Positions 18,640 through 27,182 of a DNA stretch of 37,738 nt are shown here, one piece after another; the stretch's first letter is position 1; each line of letters opens with the position of its first letter. The notes under the pieces were generated by a model. That model was given only the letters and a program-made list of their open reading frames with translations. It was not told the DNA's origin and ran no database searches. Both the position numbers and the translations under genes were made by a program. Source of the DNA: Sphingomonadales bacterium (GTDB lineage: Bacteria > Pseudomonadota > Alphaproteobacteria > Sphingomonadales > Sphingomonadaceae); contig JAGWVC010000031.1 in assembly GCA_018971065.1 (NCBI GenBank), positions 1 to 37,738 of the forward strand, in the 5' to 3' direction.

Positions 18640-19530
18640 TCATGCGGTGCTGCGCAGGTCCTGCGCCAGCGCATCGCGCACGCTGCCGGCCAGTCGATCG
18701 GGATCGCCGCGCCCGGCCAGGCCGTCCTTGCCGCCATCGCCCAGCGGCAGGGCGCTGCCCCCGGCCACGGTGCTGGCGATAAGGCGGGCCTGCTCATCCT
18801 CGGCAAAGCGCACCCAGCCTTCCCGGCCCAGCTTTTCCAGCGGCCGGTAACGGACCTTGTACTGCATGCGCGCCGACCCATCGACCCAATAGCCCAGATA
18901 GACGTAGGGCAGGCCTTCGTGCGCGGCGCGGCGGATATGGTCAAGGATGATGTAGTTGCCCAGCCCCGTGCGCCCGGCATGATCCGGCTCGTAGAACGAA
19001 TAGATCATCGACAGGCCATCGCCCTGCCGGTCGGTCAGGCAGGCGCCGACCAGCCGGCCGGGCACGCCGTTCACCGACGGCTCGCGATATTCGACGACAT
19101 GCGTGGTCACCGGGGTATGCTCGACCATGTCGGCGAAATCGACCTCGTCCATCGCCGCCATGCCGCCGCCGGGATGGCGCACGCCCAGATAGCGTTGCAG
19201 CAGCTCGAACTGCTCGGCCGTGGACCAGGGCTGGCAGATCGTGGTCACCAGATCGTCGTTGCGGCGCAGATTGCGCTTCTGGGTGGACGAAGGCAGGAAT
19301 TCCTCCGCCACCACGCGCACCGAGACACAGGCCGTGCAATCGACGCACGACGGGCGATAGGCCACCGTCTGGCTGCGGCGAAAACCGATCCGGCTCAACG
19401 CGTCGTTCAGCGAATCGGCGTGGGGGCCTTTCAACTCGGTGAAGACCTTGCGCTCGCTGCGCCCGGGCAGATACGGGCACGGCGCCGGGCTTGTCACGAA
19501 GAAGCGGGGAAAGCGAACCGGAACCGTCAC
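18640..19530 (-). CDS. bpt: arginyl/leucyl-tRNA-protein transferase (Ate/Bpt family)
   Basis: This 296-residue enzyme adds an amino acid to N-terminal Asp or Glu of proteins, feeding the N-degron pathway. Bacterial Bpt uses leucyl-tRNA, while ATE1 relatives use arginyl-tRNA. The N-terminus carries [12 protein letters not shown] and the cysteine cluster [13 protein letters not shown] (Cys62, 65, 68). The central core has KRNLRRN, and the C-terminal half has [21 protein letters not shown] and [20 protein letters not shown] at 19530 is chosen because it gives the usual family start near [18 protein letters not shown] lies 11 bases upstream. tamA begins 37 bp downstream, so the three genes may form one transcript. 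Confidence 0.93.
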   Translation of the reverse strand: MTVPVRFPRFFVTSPAPCPYLPGRSERKVFTELKGPHADSLNDALSRIGFRRSQTVAYRPSCVDCTACVSVRVVAEEFLPSSTQKRNLRRNDDLVTTICQPWSTAEQFELLQRYLGVRHPGGGMAAMDEVDFADMVEHTPVTTHVVEYREPSVNGVPGRLVGACLTDRQGDGLSMIYSFYEPDHAGRTGLGNYIILDHIRRAAHEGLPYVYLGYWVDGSARMQYKVRYRPLEKLGREGWVRFAEDEQARLIASTVAGGSALPLGDGGKDGLAGRGDPDRLAGSVRDALAQDLRSTA

Positions 19531-19636
19531 GTGCGGCAAAGTCCTCTGGCGGTGGGGCGTCCGAAGGGACACTCAGTGCCAGTGACTATGCATGGGGCAG
19601 GCAAATGGTGAAAGCCCCGTTAATCACATTTCATGG

Positions 19637-19709
19637 GTTTCCGGATGCAATTGCGTCGCATCGTTCCGTTCCGGCGGTATCTGTCCCGTTTCGAAACGAT
19701 ACCGGAAAC
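19637..19709 (-). terminator. nested inverted repeats downstream of ilvA
   Basis: CGGTATC (19675-19681) pairs with GATACCG (19698-19704) around an inner GTTTCGAAAC palindrome. An outer pair, GTTTCCGG (19637-19644) and CCGGAAAC (19702-19709), overlaps the right arm, giving two alternative folds. The structure starts just after the ilvA stop on the minus strand. It lacks a clear T run, so it may be a terminator, an mRNA stabiliser or part of the bpt control region. The rest of 19531-19714 shows no gene. Confidence 0.4.
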
Positions 19710-19714
19710 GCAGG

Positions 19715-21028
19715 TTAACCGCGCCGCAGCGACCGCCCCGGCTTGCGGCCCGAGATCGTCATCACCTCATAGCTGTAACCATGTTCGTCTAGATCGTGCA
19801 GCAGCGCTTCATAAGCGTCGTGGTCGCGGATCTCGTACTCGATCTCGGTCTGCGTGCTCTTGGCCGAAAGCACCCCGAAGATGCGCTGGTGCGAAACCTC
19901 GATGATGTTGGCGCCGTTGTCGGTGAAGATGCCCGAAATCTCGTGCAGCGCGCCCACCTTGTCGTCCAGCAGCACGCTGATCCGGCCGATCTTCCCCGCC
20001 CGCGCCAGGTTGCGCAGGATCACGTTGGCCAGGAAGCGCTGGTCGATGTTGCCGCCCGAAAGGATCACGCCGATGTTGCGCCCGGCGAATTCGGGCCGGT
20101 GGTGCCCGTTCTTCGCGGGCAGCAGCGCGGCAAGCCCGGTGGCGCCGGCGCCTTCCACCACGGTCTTCTCGATCTCCAGCAGCATCGAGATCGCTTCCTC
20201 GATCTTCGGCTCGGCGACGATCCGCATCTCGTCCACCAGTTCCATCACCACCGCCCGCGTCAGCCGGCCGGGATCGACCACGGCAATGCCCTCGGCGATG
20301 GTGTCGCCGCCGCCGCGCGCGGTCTCGTGGTTCTTCAGCAGGTACATCGCCGGGTACTGGCTGGACTGCACCCCCACCACGCGGATGTCGGGCCGCAGCG
20401 CCTTCGCGGCGATCGTGCAGCCCGAGACCAGCCCGCCACCGCCAACCGGCACCACCAGCGTGTCGATTTCGGGCGCGTCCTCCAGCATTTCAAGCGCCAC
20501 CGTGCCCTGTCCGGCCATGATCATCGGATCATCGAACGGATGCACGAAGGTCAGCCCGCGCTCGATCTCCAGCTTGCGCGCGTGGCCATAGGCTTCCTCG
20601 AACGAACCGCCGTGCAGCACCACGTTGGCGCCATGCCCGCGCGTCTGCTGCACTTTCACGATCGGCGTGTGCTTGGGCATCACGATCGTTACCGGAATGC
20701 CCAGCCGCCCGCCGTGATAGGCCAGCCCTTGCGCATGGTTTCCGGCCGAGGCCGCGATCACGCCTTTCGACCGCGCTTCATGGTCCATCGTCAGCAGCTT
20801 GTTCAGCGCGCCACGCTCCTTGTAGGCGGCGGTGAACTGCAGGTTCTCGAACTTCAGCCAGACGTTGGCGCCGGTGATCGCGGACAGCGTCTTGGAATGC
20901 AGCGTCGGCGTGCGCACGATGGCGCCGGCCAGCCGCTCCGCCGCGGCGCGCACGTCGTCCAGCCCGATGATCGCCGCGCTGGGCGAATGGGTGGGCGAAG
21001 GGGCGGCGCTGTCAATGGTTTCGGTCAT
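19715..21028 (-). CDS. ilvA: threonine ammonia-lyase (threonine dehydratase) with ACT domain
   Basis: This 437-residue PLP enzyme converts threonine to 2-oxobutanoate, the first step of isoleucine synthesis. The PLP lysine is Lys70 in AAYKERGALN, and the cofactor glycine loop is VVPVGGGGLVSG. A single C-terminal ACT-like domain (about 355-435) contains RISVLLDDKVGALHEISGIF. The length matches the shorter one-ACT form rather than the two-domain E. coli IlvA, so feedback control may differ. ATG at 21028 (MTETIDS) is preferred; an ATG at 21040 is also possible. It lies 55 bp downstream of an enoyl-CoA hydratase-like gene on the same strand. Confidence 0.93.
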   Translation of the reverse strand: MTETIDSAAPSPTHSPSAAIIGLDDVRAAAERLAGAIVRTPTLHSKTLSAITGANVWLKFENLQFTAAYKERGALNKLLTMDHEARSKGVIAASAGNHAQGLAYHGGRLGIPVTIVMPKHTPIVKVQQTRGHGANVVLHGGSFEEAYGHARKLEIERGLTFVHPFDDPMIMAGQGTVALEMLEDAPEIDTLVVPVGGGGLVSGCTIAAKALRPDIRVVGVQSSQYPAMYLLKNHETARGGGDTIAEGIAVVDPGRLTRAVVMELVDEMRIVAEPKIEEAISMLLEIEKTVVEGAGATGLAALLPAKNGHHRPEFAGRNIGVILSGGNIDQRFLANVILRNLARAGKIGRISVLLDDKVGALHEISGIFTDNGANIIEVSHQRIFGVLSAKSTQTEIEYEIRDHDAYEALLHDLDEHGYSYEVMTISGRKPGRSLRRG

Positions 21029-21083
21029 GCCCCGCGCCATAGACCCGGCAGGCGGGCAAGGAAACCGCTTTCGCCCCCGGACC

Positions 21084-21860
21084 CTACCGCCCGACGAAGT
21101 TCGCCGCCCGCCGCTCGAACACCGATGCCACGCCCTCGGCATAGTCGGCGGTGTGCTTCAGCAGCGTCTGTCGCGCGTGCTCGTGCTGCATCGCCGCGTG
21201 GGCCTGGTGGACGAACCCGTCCATCAGCGTCGCGCGCACGTCCACCACCGCCAGCGGCGCGTTCTCGGCAATCTCGCCGGCCATCCGCGCGGCGGCATCG
21301 GCCAGGTCGGCATCCTCGGCCACGCGATCCACCAGCCCCCAGGCCAGCGCATCGGCAGGCTTGGTCCGCTCGGCAGACAGCATCATCCAGCTTGCCCGCT
21401 GCACCCCGATCAACCGGGGCAGCGTGAACGTCAGCGCAAACCCGGGATGGAACCCCAGCCGCACGAAATTGGCCGAAAACCGCGCCCCCGGCCCGGCAAT
21501 GCGAAAGTCGGCCGCCAGCGCCAGCCCCAGCCCGGCGCCGATCGCCGCGCCCTGCACCACCGCCACCAGCGGCTTGCGGCGGCTGAACAACCGCTCCGCC
21601 TGCACGTAAAGCTGGCCGATCGAGGCCATGCCGTCGCCGCCGACGATGCTCTCGTCCCCGGCCAGATCGGCCCCGGCGCAGAACGCCTTGCCCTCGGCCA
21701 CCAGCAGCGAACACCGCACCCCCGGATCGGCATCCACCACCTCCAGCGCATCGGCGATCCGCTTCAGCAGCTCGGGGCAGGCAAAGTTGTGCGGCGGCTT
21801 GCCGAAACGGATCGTGGCAACAGCGCCCGACACTTCGGTGGCGACGGTCATTTCCGGCAT
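21084..21860 (-). CDS. enoyl-CoA hydratase/isomerase (crotonase) family protein
   Basis: This 258-residue crotonase-fold protein has the oxyanion-hole segments FCAGADL (60-66) and QGAAIGAGLGLALAADFRIA (103-122). The two catalytic glutamates of classical enoyl-CoA hydratase are not found at the expected places. NF occupies 131-132 where PE is usual, and Trp158 lies where the second Glu is expected. It may therefore act as an isomerase, a hydrolase or another crotonase type. ATG at 21860 is chosen because AAGGA lies nine bases upstream; starts at 21869 and 21851 are possible. It is upstream of ilvA in the same direction. Confidence 0.85.
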   Translation of the reverse strand: MPEMTVATEVSGAVATIRFGKPPHNFACPELLKRIADALEVVDADPGVRCSLLVAEGKAFCAGADLAGDESIVGGDGMASIGQLYVQAERLFSRRKPLVAVVQGAAIGAGLGLALAADFRIAGPGARFSANFVRLGFHPGFALTFTLPRLIGVQRASWMMLSAERTKPADALAWGLVDRVAEDADLADAAARMAGEIAENAPLAVVDVRATLMDGFVHQAHAAMQHEHARQTLLKHTADYAEGVASVFERRAANFVGR

Positions 21861-21963
21861 TGCACGCATTCCTTCACGGCCAGGTCCGCCGGAAATAGCG
21901 CAACCCGGCGCGCCCGCAAGTCGCCTGTGTCATCGCCGGCGAAGTCGCGCCCCGTCCGCGTTC

Positions 21964-21991
21964 CGGGCCTGCCGATCGCGCGACAGGCCCG
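21964..21991 (-). terminator. possible hairpin downstream of degP
   Basis: CGGGCCTG (21964-21971) and CAGGCCCG (21984-21991) form a perfect 8-bp stem with a 12-base loop. It lies 10 bp after the degP stop on the minus strand. No T tract follows, so function as a terminator is uncertain. Confidence 0.45.
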
Positions 21992-22001
21992 AACATCCCA
22001 T

Positions 22002-23540
22002 TCACCGCAGCCGCACCGGCACATACTGCGGCGGCATTCCGCGCCGTTGCACTTGCAGCAGCAGCGCCGGGCGGTTCGCCGCCTTCGCCGCGCGCACCGC
22101 CACATCCAGGTCGCCCGGCGAAGCCACCGGCTTGTACCCGGCCGACAGGATGATGTCGCCGCGTTGCAGCCCCTTGGCCGCCGCGTCCGACGAATCGTCC
22201 ACGGCATTCACCACCACGCCGCGCGTCGTCGCCGGCACGCCAAGCTGCCCGGCAATCTGCGGGGTCATTTGCACCACCGACAGGCCCAGCGCCTTGTCGA
22301 TCGCGCCGGTGATCTGGCTCTTCTGGTCGGGCGTGCCGTCGCTGTCGTCGCCGCTGAAGCCCTGGCCCTTGGCCAGCTCCTCCTCGCTCGGCCGCTTCGC
22401 CACGGTGGCGGTCACGGTCAGCTTCTGGCCGTTGCGGAACAGGTCGATCGGGATGCGGCTGCCCGGCGCGGTGTTCGCCACCAGGAACGACAGCGACTGC
22501 CCCGGGCTCACGTCCTTGCCGTTCACCCGCGTCACCACGTCGCCGGCCTGAATGCCGGCCTGCGCCGCCGCCTTGCCCGGCTCAACCGCCTGCACGAACT
22601 CGCCGTGGTTGTGCGGAATGCCCAGCGAATCGGCCAGATCGTCCGACAGCGGCTGGATGCGCACGCCCAGATACCCGCGCTCGATCGCCTGCCCCTTCAT
22701 CAGCCGGTCCACGATCGGCGCGGCGATGTCGGCCGGAATGGCGAAGCCGATGCCGATCGAGCCGCCGTTGGGCGAGAAGATCGCGTTGTTGATGCCGATC
22801 ACGTTGCCCTTCATGTCGAACATCGGCCCGCCCGAATTGCCCCGGTTGATCGCGGCATCGGTCTGCAGGTAGCGGTCATAGGCGCTGCCGGTGCCGGTGT
22901 TGCGATAGACGGCGGAGATGATCCCCGCCGTCACCGTGCCGCCCAGCCCGAACGGGTTGCCGATGGCGATCACCCAGTCGCCCACGCGCGCGCCCCGGCT
23001 GTCGCCGAACTTTACGAACGGTAGCGGCTTGGGCGTGGTGATCTTCAGCACCGCCAGGTCGGACGCGACATCGCGGCCCACCAGCTTGGCCGGATAATCA
23101 TCGCCGTTGGGCAGCGTGACCGAGATCGATTCGACCTCGCCCTTGCCCTCGGCCGCCACGACGTGGTTGTTGGTGACGACATAGCCGTCGGCCGAGACGA
23201 TGAAGCCCGAACCCAGCGATTGCGCCTCGCGGGTCTGCCCGCCGCCGCCGCCCTGGCCCTGTTCCGGCCCGCCGCCGAACAGGTCGCCGAACGGCGTGCC
23301 CGCGAACGGGTTCTGGTTCTCGACCCGCACCTTCTGCCGGGTGGAGATGTTCACCACCGCCGGCTGCAACTGCTGCGTCAGTTCGGCAAAGCTGGCCGGC
23401 GCCCCGGCGCGCGGCACGATCGACTGAATCCGCTGCTCGTCGTTCTGCGCCACTTGCGCACCGGCGGGAAAGCCGGTCGCCAGCGAAATCGCCGCGCCGC
23501 CCAGCAGCAGCGCCGAAGTCAGTCCATAAGCGTATCGCAC
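22002..23540 (-). CDS. degP: periplasmic Do-type serine endoprotease (DegP/DegQ/MucD family)
   Basis: This 512-residue HtrA protease has a signal peptide (cleavage likely near residue 28), a trypsin-like domain and two PDZ domains (about 290-385 and 425-505). The catalytic triad is visible: His126 in TNNHVV, Asp161 in SDLAVL and Ser236 in GNSGGP. A Gly/Gln-rich loop at 89-103 corresponds to the flexible LA loop. It degrades or refolds damaged envelope proteins. GTG at 23540 is used as the start, with GGAGGA nine bases upstream. It follows hflC in the same direction after 151 bp. Confidence 0.93.
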   Translation of the reverse strand: MRYAYGLTSALLLGGAAISLATGFPAGAQVAQNDEQRIQSIVPRAGAPASFAELTQQLQPAVVNISTRQKVRVENQNPFAGTPFGDLFGGGPEQGQGGGGGQTREAQSLGSGFIVSADGYVVTNNHVVAAEGKGEVESISVTLPNGDDYPAKLVGRDVASDLAVLKITTPKPLPFVKFGDSRGARVGDWVIAIGNPFGLGGTVTAGIISAVYRNTGTGSAYDRYLQTDAAINRGNSGGPMFDMKGNVIGINNAIFSPNGGSIGIGFAIPADIAAPIVDRLMKGQAIERGYLGVRIQPLSDDLADSLGIPHNHGEFVQAVEPGKAAAQAGIQAGDVVTRVNGKDVSPGQSLSFLVANTAPGSRIPIDLFRNGQKLTVTATVAKRPSEEELAKGQGFSGDDSDGTPDQKSQITGAIDKALGLSVVQMTPQIAGQLGVPATTRGVVVNAVDDSSDAAAKGLQRGDIILSAGYKPVASPGDLDVAVRAAKAANRPALLLQVQRRGMPPQYVPVRLR

Positions 23541-23691
23541 AGAGCTTCATCCTCCAGCTTGCCCGGCCACCGTTCCGCCACGGAACAGAAGCCGGCCAGG
23601 AATATTGTCCCCGATCACATGGGGCGCCACGATAGTGCTTTCCACCCCTGAACGCAGCCTTAAAGCCCGCGCCCGGCGGCGGAATACGATT

Positions 23692-24564
23692 TTACTTCTC
23701 CGCCTTGCCCCGGAACTGCCGCAGATAATCGTTCTCGGGCGAAAGCACGATGGTGCTGCCGCCCTTGTTGGCGGGATTGGCGAACGTCGCCTCATAGCTC
23801 TTCATCGCCCGGTAGAAGTCATAGAACGCCGGGTCCTTGCCGAACGAATTGGCATAGATTCGCGCCGCTTCGGCATCGGCTTCGGCGCCGATGATCTGGG
23901 CGTTCTTCTGCCCTTGCGCGCGGATCGCCACGGCTTCCTGCTGCCGCGCCGCCTGCATCCGCGCGAACGCGCTTTCCAGCGGCGTGCCCTCGGGCAGGTC
24001 GGCGCGCTTGATCCGCACGTCGATCACCTGCGCGCCATATTGCCGGGCCTGCCGGTCCAGCCCCTCGCGGATCGCCTTCATCACGTCGCCGCGCTCGGGC
24101 GTTAGCAGCGACTGGAACGTGTGCCGCCCCAGTTCCTGCCGCAGCACTGAAACCAGGATCGGCTGTAACTGCTCGGCAAACTTGTCGGTCGTCCCGGCCG
24201 ATCGCACCATCCGCACCGGATCGATGATGCGGAACCGGGCATAGGCGTCCACGTCCAGCCGCTGCTGGTCGCTGGAAACCACCTGCTGCGGCGGGCTCAT
24301 TTCCACCGCCAGCACGCGCTTGTCGATCCGCACCACCTGCTCGAAGAACGGAATGCGCAGCGCCAGCCCCGCGCCGGTCTCGCCGAATTCGGTCCTCGGC
24401 TGGAAGCGGTTGATCACCCGCACCGGCTCGCCCAGGCGGATCACCACCGCCTGCTGGGTCTCGGGCACCACCACCACGCTGGCCAGCAGCAGCACCGCCG
24501 CCACCGCCACCGCCACCACGGTGGCGCGGCTGTCATGCCACAGCCGCTCGATCGTCGCGATCAT
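23692..24564 (-). CDS. hflC: HflC, modulator of FtsH protease
   Basis: This 290-residue SPFH/Band 7 protein has one N-terminal membrane helix (about 14-34) and a Band 7 domain (about 35-210) containing AVVIRLGEPVRVI and LRIPFFEQVVRIDKRVL. A helical region (about 210-260) contains ARQQEAVAIRAQGQKNAQII. With HflK it forms a large cage in the inner membrane that surrounds and regulates FtsH. Its ATG shares a base with the hflK stop (TGATG), so the two are translated together. A GTG one codon earlier is also possible. Confidence 0.94.
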   Translation of the reverse strand: MIATIERLWHDSRATVVAVAVAAVLLLASVVVVPETQQAVVIRLGEPVRVINRFQPRTEFGETGAGLALRIPFFEQVVRIDKRVLAVEMSPPQQVVSSDQQRLDVDAYARFRIIDPVRMVRSAGTTDKFAEQLQPILVSVLRQELGRHTFQSLLTPERGDVMKAIREGLDRQARQYGAQVIDVRIKRADLPEGTPLESAFARMQAARQQEAVAIRAQGQKNAQIIGAEADAEAARIYANSFGKDPAFYDFYRAMKSYEATFANPANKGGSTIVLSPENDYLRQFRGKAEK

Positions 24565-25682
24565 CACTGGCCTCCCGTCGCGGCGGCATCACCGGCGGCG
24601 CGCCGGCGTATTTCGGGCAGCGGCAGATAGCTGGTGGTGTTGCCGCCCACCAGCACCTTGTCGTTGCTGGACAGCACCTTCTCCATCGTGTCGTAATACA
24701 TCCGCCGCCGCGTCACCTCGGGCGCCAGCTTGTACTGGGCATAGACCGCGTCGAACCCGGCGGTATCGCCCTGCGCCCGCGCGATCACGGTGTTGGCATA
24801 GGCGCGCGCGTTCGACTGGTCCTGCCGCGCCTTCTGCTGCGCCGCGCTCACCTGCTGGTAGGCCGCGTTCACTTTTGCCGGCGGGTCGGCCTTCTTGATG
24901 TCCACGCCCTGCACCAGCACTCCGGCGTGATAGGCATCCAGCACCGCCTGCATCCGCGTGCGCACCGATTGCTCGATCACCGCGCGGCCCGATCCGCCCA
25001 TCACCTGGTCCAGCGGCACTTCCGCCACCGACGCGCGCATCGCCGCCTCGGCCACCTCGCGCACGGTGCCGCCGGGGTCCTTCATCTGGAAGGCAAAATT
25101 CTTCAGGTTCTTGATGTTCCACCGCACCAGATACGACAGGTCCACCAGGTTCTGGTCGCTGGTCAGCATCAGCTTCTCGCCGTCGGTATCGGGAATCGAA
25201 TCGCGCCGGATCGAGGTCACGTCCGCCACCAGCACCTTCTGCACCGGCCACGGCGCGGTCACGTTCAAACCGGCGTCGATCGTGGTGGTATAGCGGCCGA
25301 ACGTCGTCACCAGCCCCTGCTCGGTGGAGTTGAGCTGATGCACGCTGGTGGACAGCAGCCACAGCGCCACCACGCCCGCCGCCGCCCAGGGCAGCCAGCC
25401 GCGCGTGTCGCCCATCGGAAACCGGGGGACGCCACCGCCGGGGCCACGCCCGCCACCGCCACCACCGGGCCGGTTGCGAAAGATGTCCTCGATCCCTGCG
25501 GAACGACGCGGTGTGTCCTGCCCCGGCGCGTGCCACGGGTTGCGCGGGCCGCCGCTCTTGTCGGAACCTTCACCCCCGCCCGCGCCGTTCTCCGCGCCCT
25601 TCGCGCCATCGTCGCCGGGGCCTTCGCCGCCCTGCATTTCTCCGCCACCGGCCGGGCCGCGCCACGCATCGTCTTTGTCCAT
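24564..25682 (-). CDS. hflK: HflK, modulator of FtsH protease
   Basis: This 372-residue partner of HflC has a long Gly/Pro/Asp-rich cytoplasmic N-terminus (1-90). A membrane helix follows (about 96-113), then the Band 7 domain (about 115-290, with STEQGLVTTFGRYTTTIDAG and LTSDQNLVDLSYLVRW), and a coiled region with VSAAQQKARQDQSNARAYAN. ATG at 25682 is chosen because it gives the usual HflK start; the frame stays open upstream over the GNAT gene on the other strand. It begins the hflK-hflC-degP series and is divergent from the acetyltransferase gene, with a 99-bp spacer. Confidence 0.93.
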   Translation of the reverse strand: MDKDDAWRGPAGGGEMQGGEGPGDDGAKGAENGAGGGEGSDKSGGPRNPWHAPGQDTPRRSAGIEDIFRNRPGGGGGGRGPGGGVPRFPMGDTRGWLPWAAAGVVALWLLSTSVHQLNSTEQGLVTTFGRYTTTIDAGLNVTAPWPVQKVLVADVTSIRRDSIPDTDGEKLMLTSDQNLVDLSYLVRWNIKNLKNFAFQMKDPGGTVREVAEAAMRASVAEVPLDQVMGGSGRAVIEQSVRTRMQAVLDAYHAGVLVQGVDIKKADPPAKVNAAYQQVSAAQQKARQDQSNARAYANTVIARAQGDTAGFDAVYAQYKLAPEVTRRRMYYDTMEKVLSSNDKVLVGGNTTSYLPLPEIRRRAAGDAAATGGQ

Positions 25683-25781
25683 GCCGATACCTATAGGGTT
25701 GCCCCGCCGGTAAAAACAGGGGCGCGCGCGGATTTTTCGGACATTGCAATTCCGCCTTCCGCCCGCCAAACCGCGCGCACC

Positions 25782-26312
25782 ATGACCAGTCCCGCGATCC
25801 GCCCCGCCACCGCCGCCGACGCGCCCGCGCTCGCCGCGCTCAAGCTCGCCACCTTCCGCGCCACCTTCCTCGACGAGTTCGCGATTCCCTATCCCCCCGA
25901 CGATCTCGCGGTGTTCGAGGCGGAAACCTACGGCCTCGCGAAAGTCGAATCCGAACTCGCCGATCCCGCCCACCGCACCTGGGTGGTCGATGGCGCCAAT
26001 GGCCAACTCGACGCTTACGTCCACCTCGGCCCGTGCAAGCTGCCGCACCCCGATCTGGTCGATGGCGATCCCGAGATCTACCAGCTCTATCTCCGCCGCG
26101 AGGCGCAAGGGCGCGGCCTTGGCAAGCTGCTGCTCGATCACGCGCTGGCCCACCTCGGCACGGAACGCCCGGTGTGGATCGGCGTCTGGTCCGGCAACGA
26201 TCGCGCCCAACACGTCTACGGCCAGCGCGGCTTCCACCCGGTCGGCACTTACGAATTCCCGGTGGGCGAATGGCGCGACGCCGAAGTCATCATGCGATTG
26301 GACCCGAAATGA
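25782..26312 (+). CDS. GNAT family N-acetyltransferase
   Basis: This 176-residue protein has the GNAT acetyl-CoA pyrophosphate loop QGRGLG (109-114), preceded by a strand with IYQLYLRRE and followed by KLLLDHALAHL. The later WSGNDRAQHVYGQRGFHPVG segment is typical of motif B. The substrate is unknown; amine acetylation of a small molecule or a ribosomal-type N-terminus are both possible. The stop overlaps the start of the next SDR gene (ATGA at 26309-26312), which suggests coupled translation. Leucine codons switch here to mostly CTC (about 13 CTC to 5 CTG), unlike cpaA (about 4 CTC to 26 CTG). Confidence 0.88.
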   Translation: MTSPAIRPATAADAPALAALKLATFRATFLDEFAIPYPPDDLAVFEAETYGLAKVESELADPAHRTWVVDGANGQLDAYVHLGPCKLPHPDLVDGDPEIYQLYLRREAQGRGLGKLLLDHALAHLGTERPVWIGVWSGNDRAQHVYGQRGFHPVGTYEFPVGEWRDAEVIMRLDPK

Positions 26313-27067
26313 CCGAACTGACCGGAAAACTCGCGCTCGTCACCGGCGGCGCCTCGGGCATCGGCGTCGGCATCGCCGAAGTCCTTGCCGAAGCCGGCGC
26401 CATCGTCGTCATCGCCGATTGCAACCTCGCCGGCGCCGAATCGCAGGCCGCCGCGCTCACCGCGCAAGGGCACACCGCCCATGCCCTCGCGCTCGATCTT
26501 GCCGATGAAGCCTCGATCGTCGCCTGCGTCACCGAATGCGTCGCCCGCCACGGCACCCCCTGGGCGCTGGTCAACAACGCCGGCCTCCAGCAACGCGAAT
26601 ACCTGCTCGAAGGCACCACCCAGTTCTGGGATCGCACCCACGCCGTCAACGCGCGCGGCCCGTTCCTGCTCACCCGCGAAGTCGCCCGCGCGATGATCGC
26701 CGCCGGGGCAGGGGGGCGCATCGTCAACGTCGCCTCGGCCGCGCTCGTCGGCGGCATCATTCACGGCCTCGCCGCCTACACCGCATCGAAAGGCGCGCTG
26801 GCCGGCCTCGGCATTGCCAGCGCACTCGAACTTGCCCCGCACGGCATAACCGTCAACACCGTGCTGCCCGGCGGCGTCGGTACCCCAGGCGCCATCGCCG
26901 CCGGCAACGGCACCGTCCCCGTCGAAGGCCCCGGCCGCCGCCCGCCGGTGCTGGGCTTCTGCGAACCGCGCGACATTGCCTGCGCCGTCCGCTTCTTCGC
27001 CTCCCCTGCCGCCCGCTACGTCACGAATCAAACCATCGCGGTCGATGCCGGTTGGAGCATCAGCTGA
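26309..27067 (+). CDS. short-chain dehydrogenase/reductase
   Basis: This 252-residue classical SDR has the cofactor motif TGGASGIG (12-19), an acidic Asp37 after the second strand that favours NAD(H), NNAG (89-92), and the catalytic Ser143, Tyr157 and Lys161 in YTASK. The C-terminus TNQTIAVDAGWS fits the family. It is coupled to the GNAT gene by a four-base overlap and precedes the Rieske oxygenase by 115 bp. It could oxidise an alcohol or diol formed by that enzyme, but the substrate is unknown. Confidence 0.9.
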   Translation: MTELTGKLALVTGGASGIGVGIAEVLAEAGAIVVIADCNLAGAESQAAALTAQGHTAHALALDLADEASIVACVTECVARHGTPWALVNNAGLQQREYLLEGTTQFWDRTHAVNARGPFLLTREVARAMIAAGAGGRIVNVASAALVGGIIHGLAAYTASKGALAGLGIASALELAPHGITVNTVLPGGVGTPGAIAAGNGTVPVEGPGRRPPVLGFCEPRDIACAVRFFASPAARYVTNQTIAVDAGWSIS

Positions 27068-27126
27068 CACACCCTATCGCACCAGCGGTTGCCCCGCGCC
27101 TGCGAGTGAGACACAATAGACCACAA

Positions 27127-27164
27127 CGGCCCCAAGGCCGCCCCCGGGCGCGTGCTCCGGGTGG
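27127..27164 (+). promoter_or_regulatory. paired stem-loops in the Rieske gene leader
   Basis: CGGCC (27127-27131) and GGCCG (27136-27140) form a tight stem with a CCAA loop. Directly after it, CCCCCGG (27141-27147) can pair with CCGGGTGGG (27157-27165) with one bulge. The second stem lies next to the ribosome site AGAGG (27171-27175). It could affect translation or mRNA stability of the Rieske gene. Confidence 0.35.
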
Positions 27165-27182
27165 GGAGAAAGAGGTTCCACC

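Noticed and set aside
12784..18782. Long plus-strand open frames opposite tamB and tamA
   Set aside because: Low-complexity Arg/Pro/Ala proteins that mirror the real minus-strand genes.
23098..23550. Minus-strand frame starting at ATG 23550, near the degP start
   Set aside because: It shares the ribosome site but is a different frame giving a non-conserved protein; degP in the GTG 23540 frame has all protease motifs.
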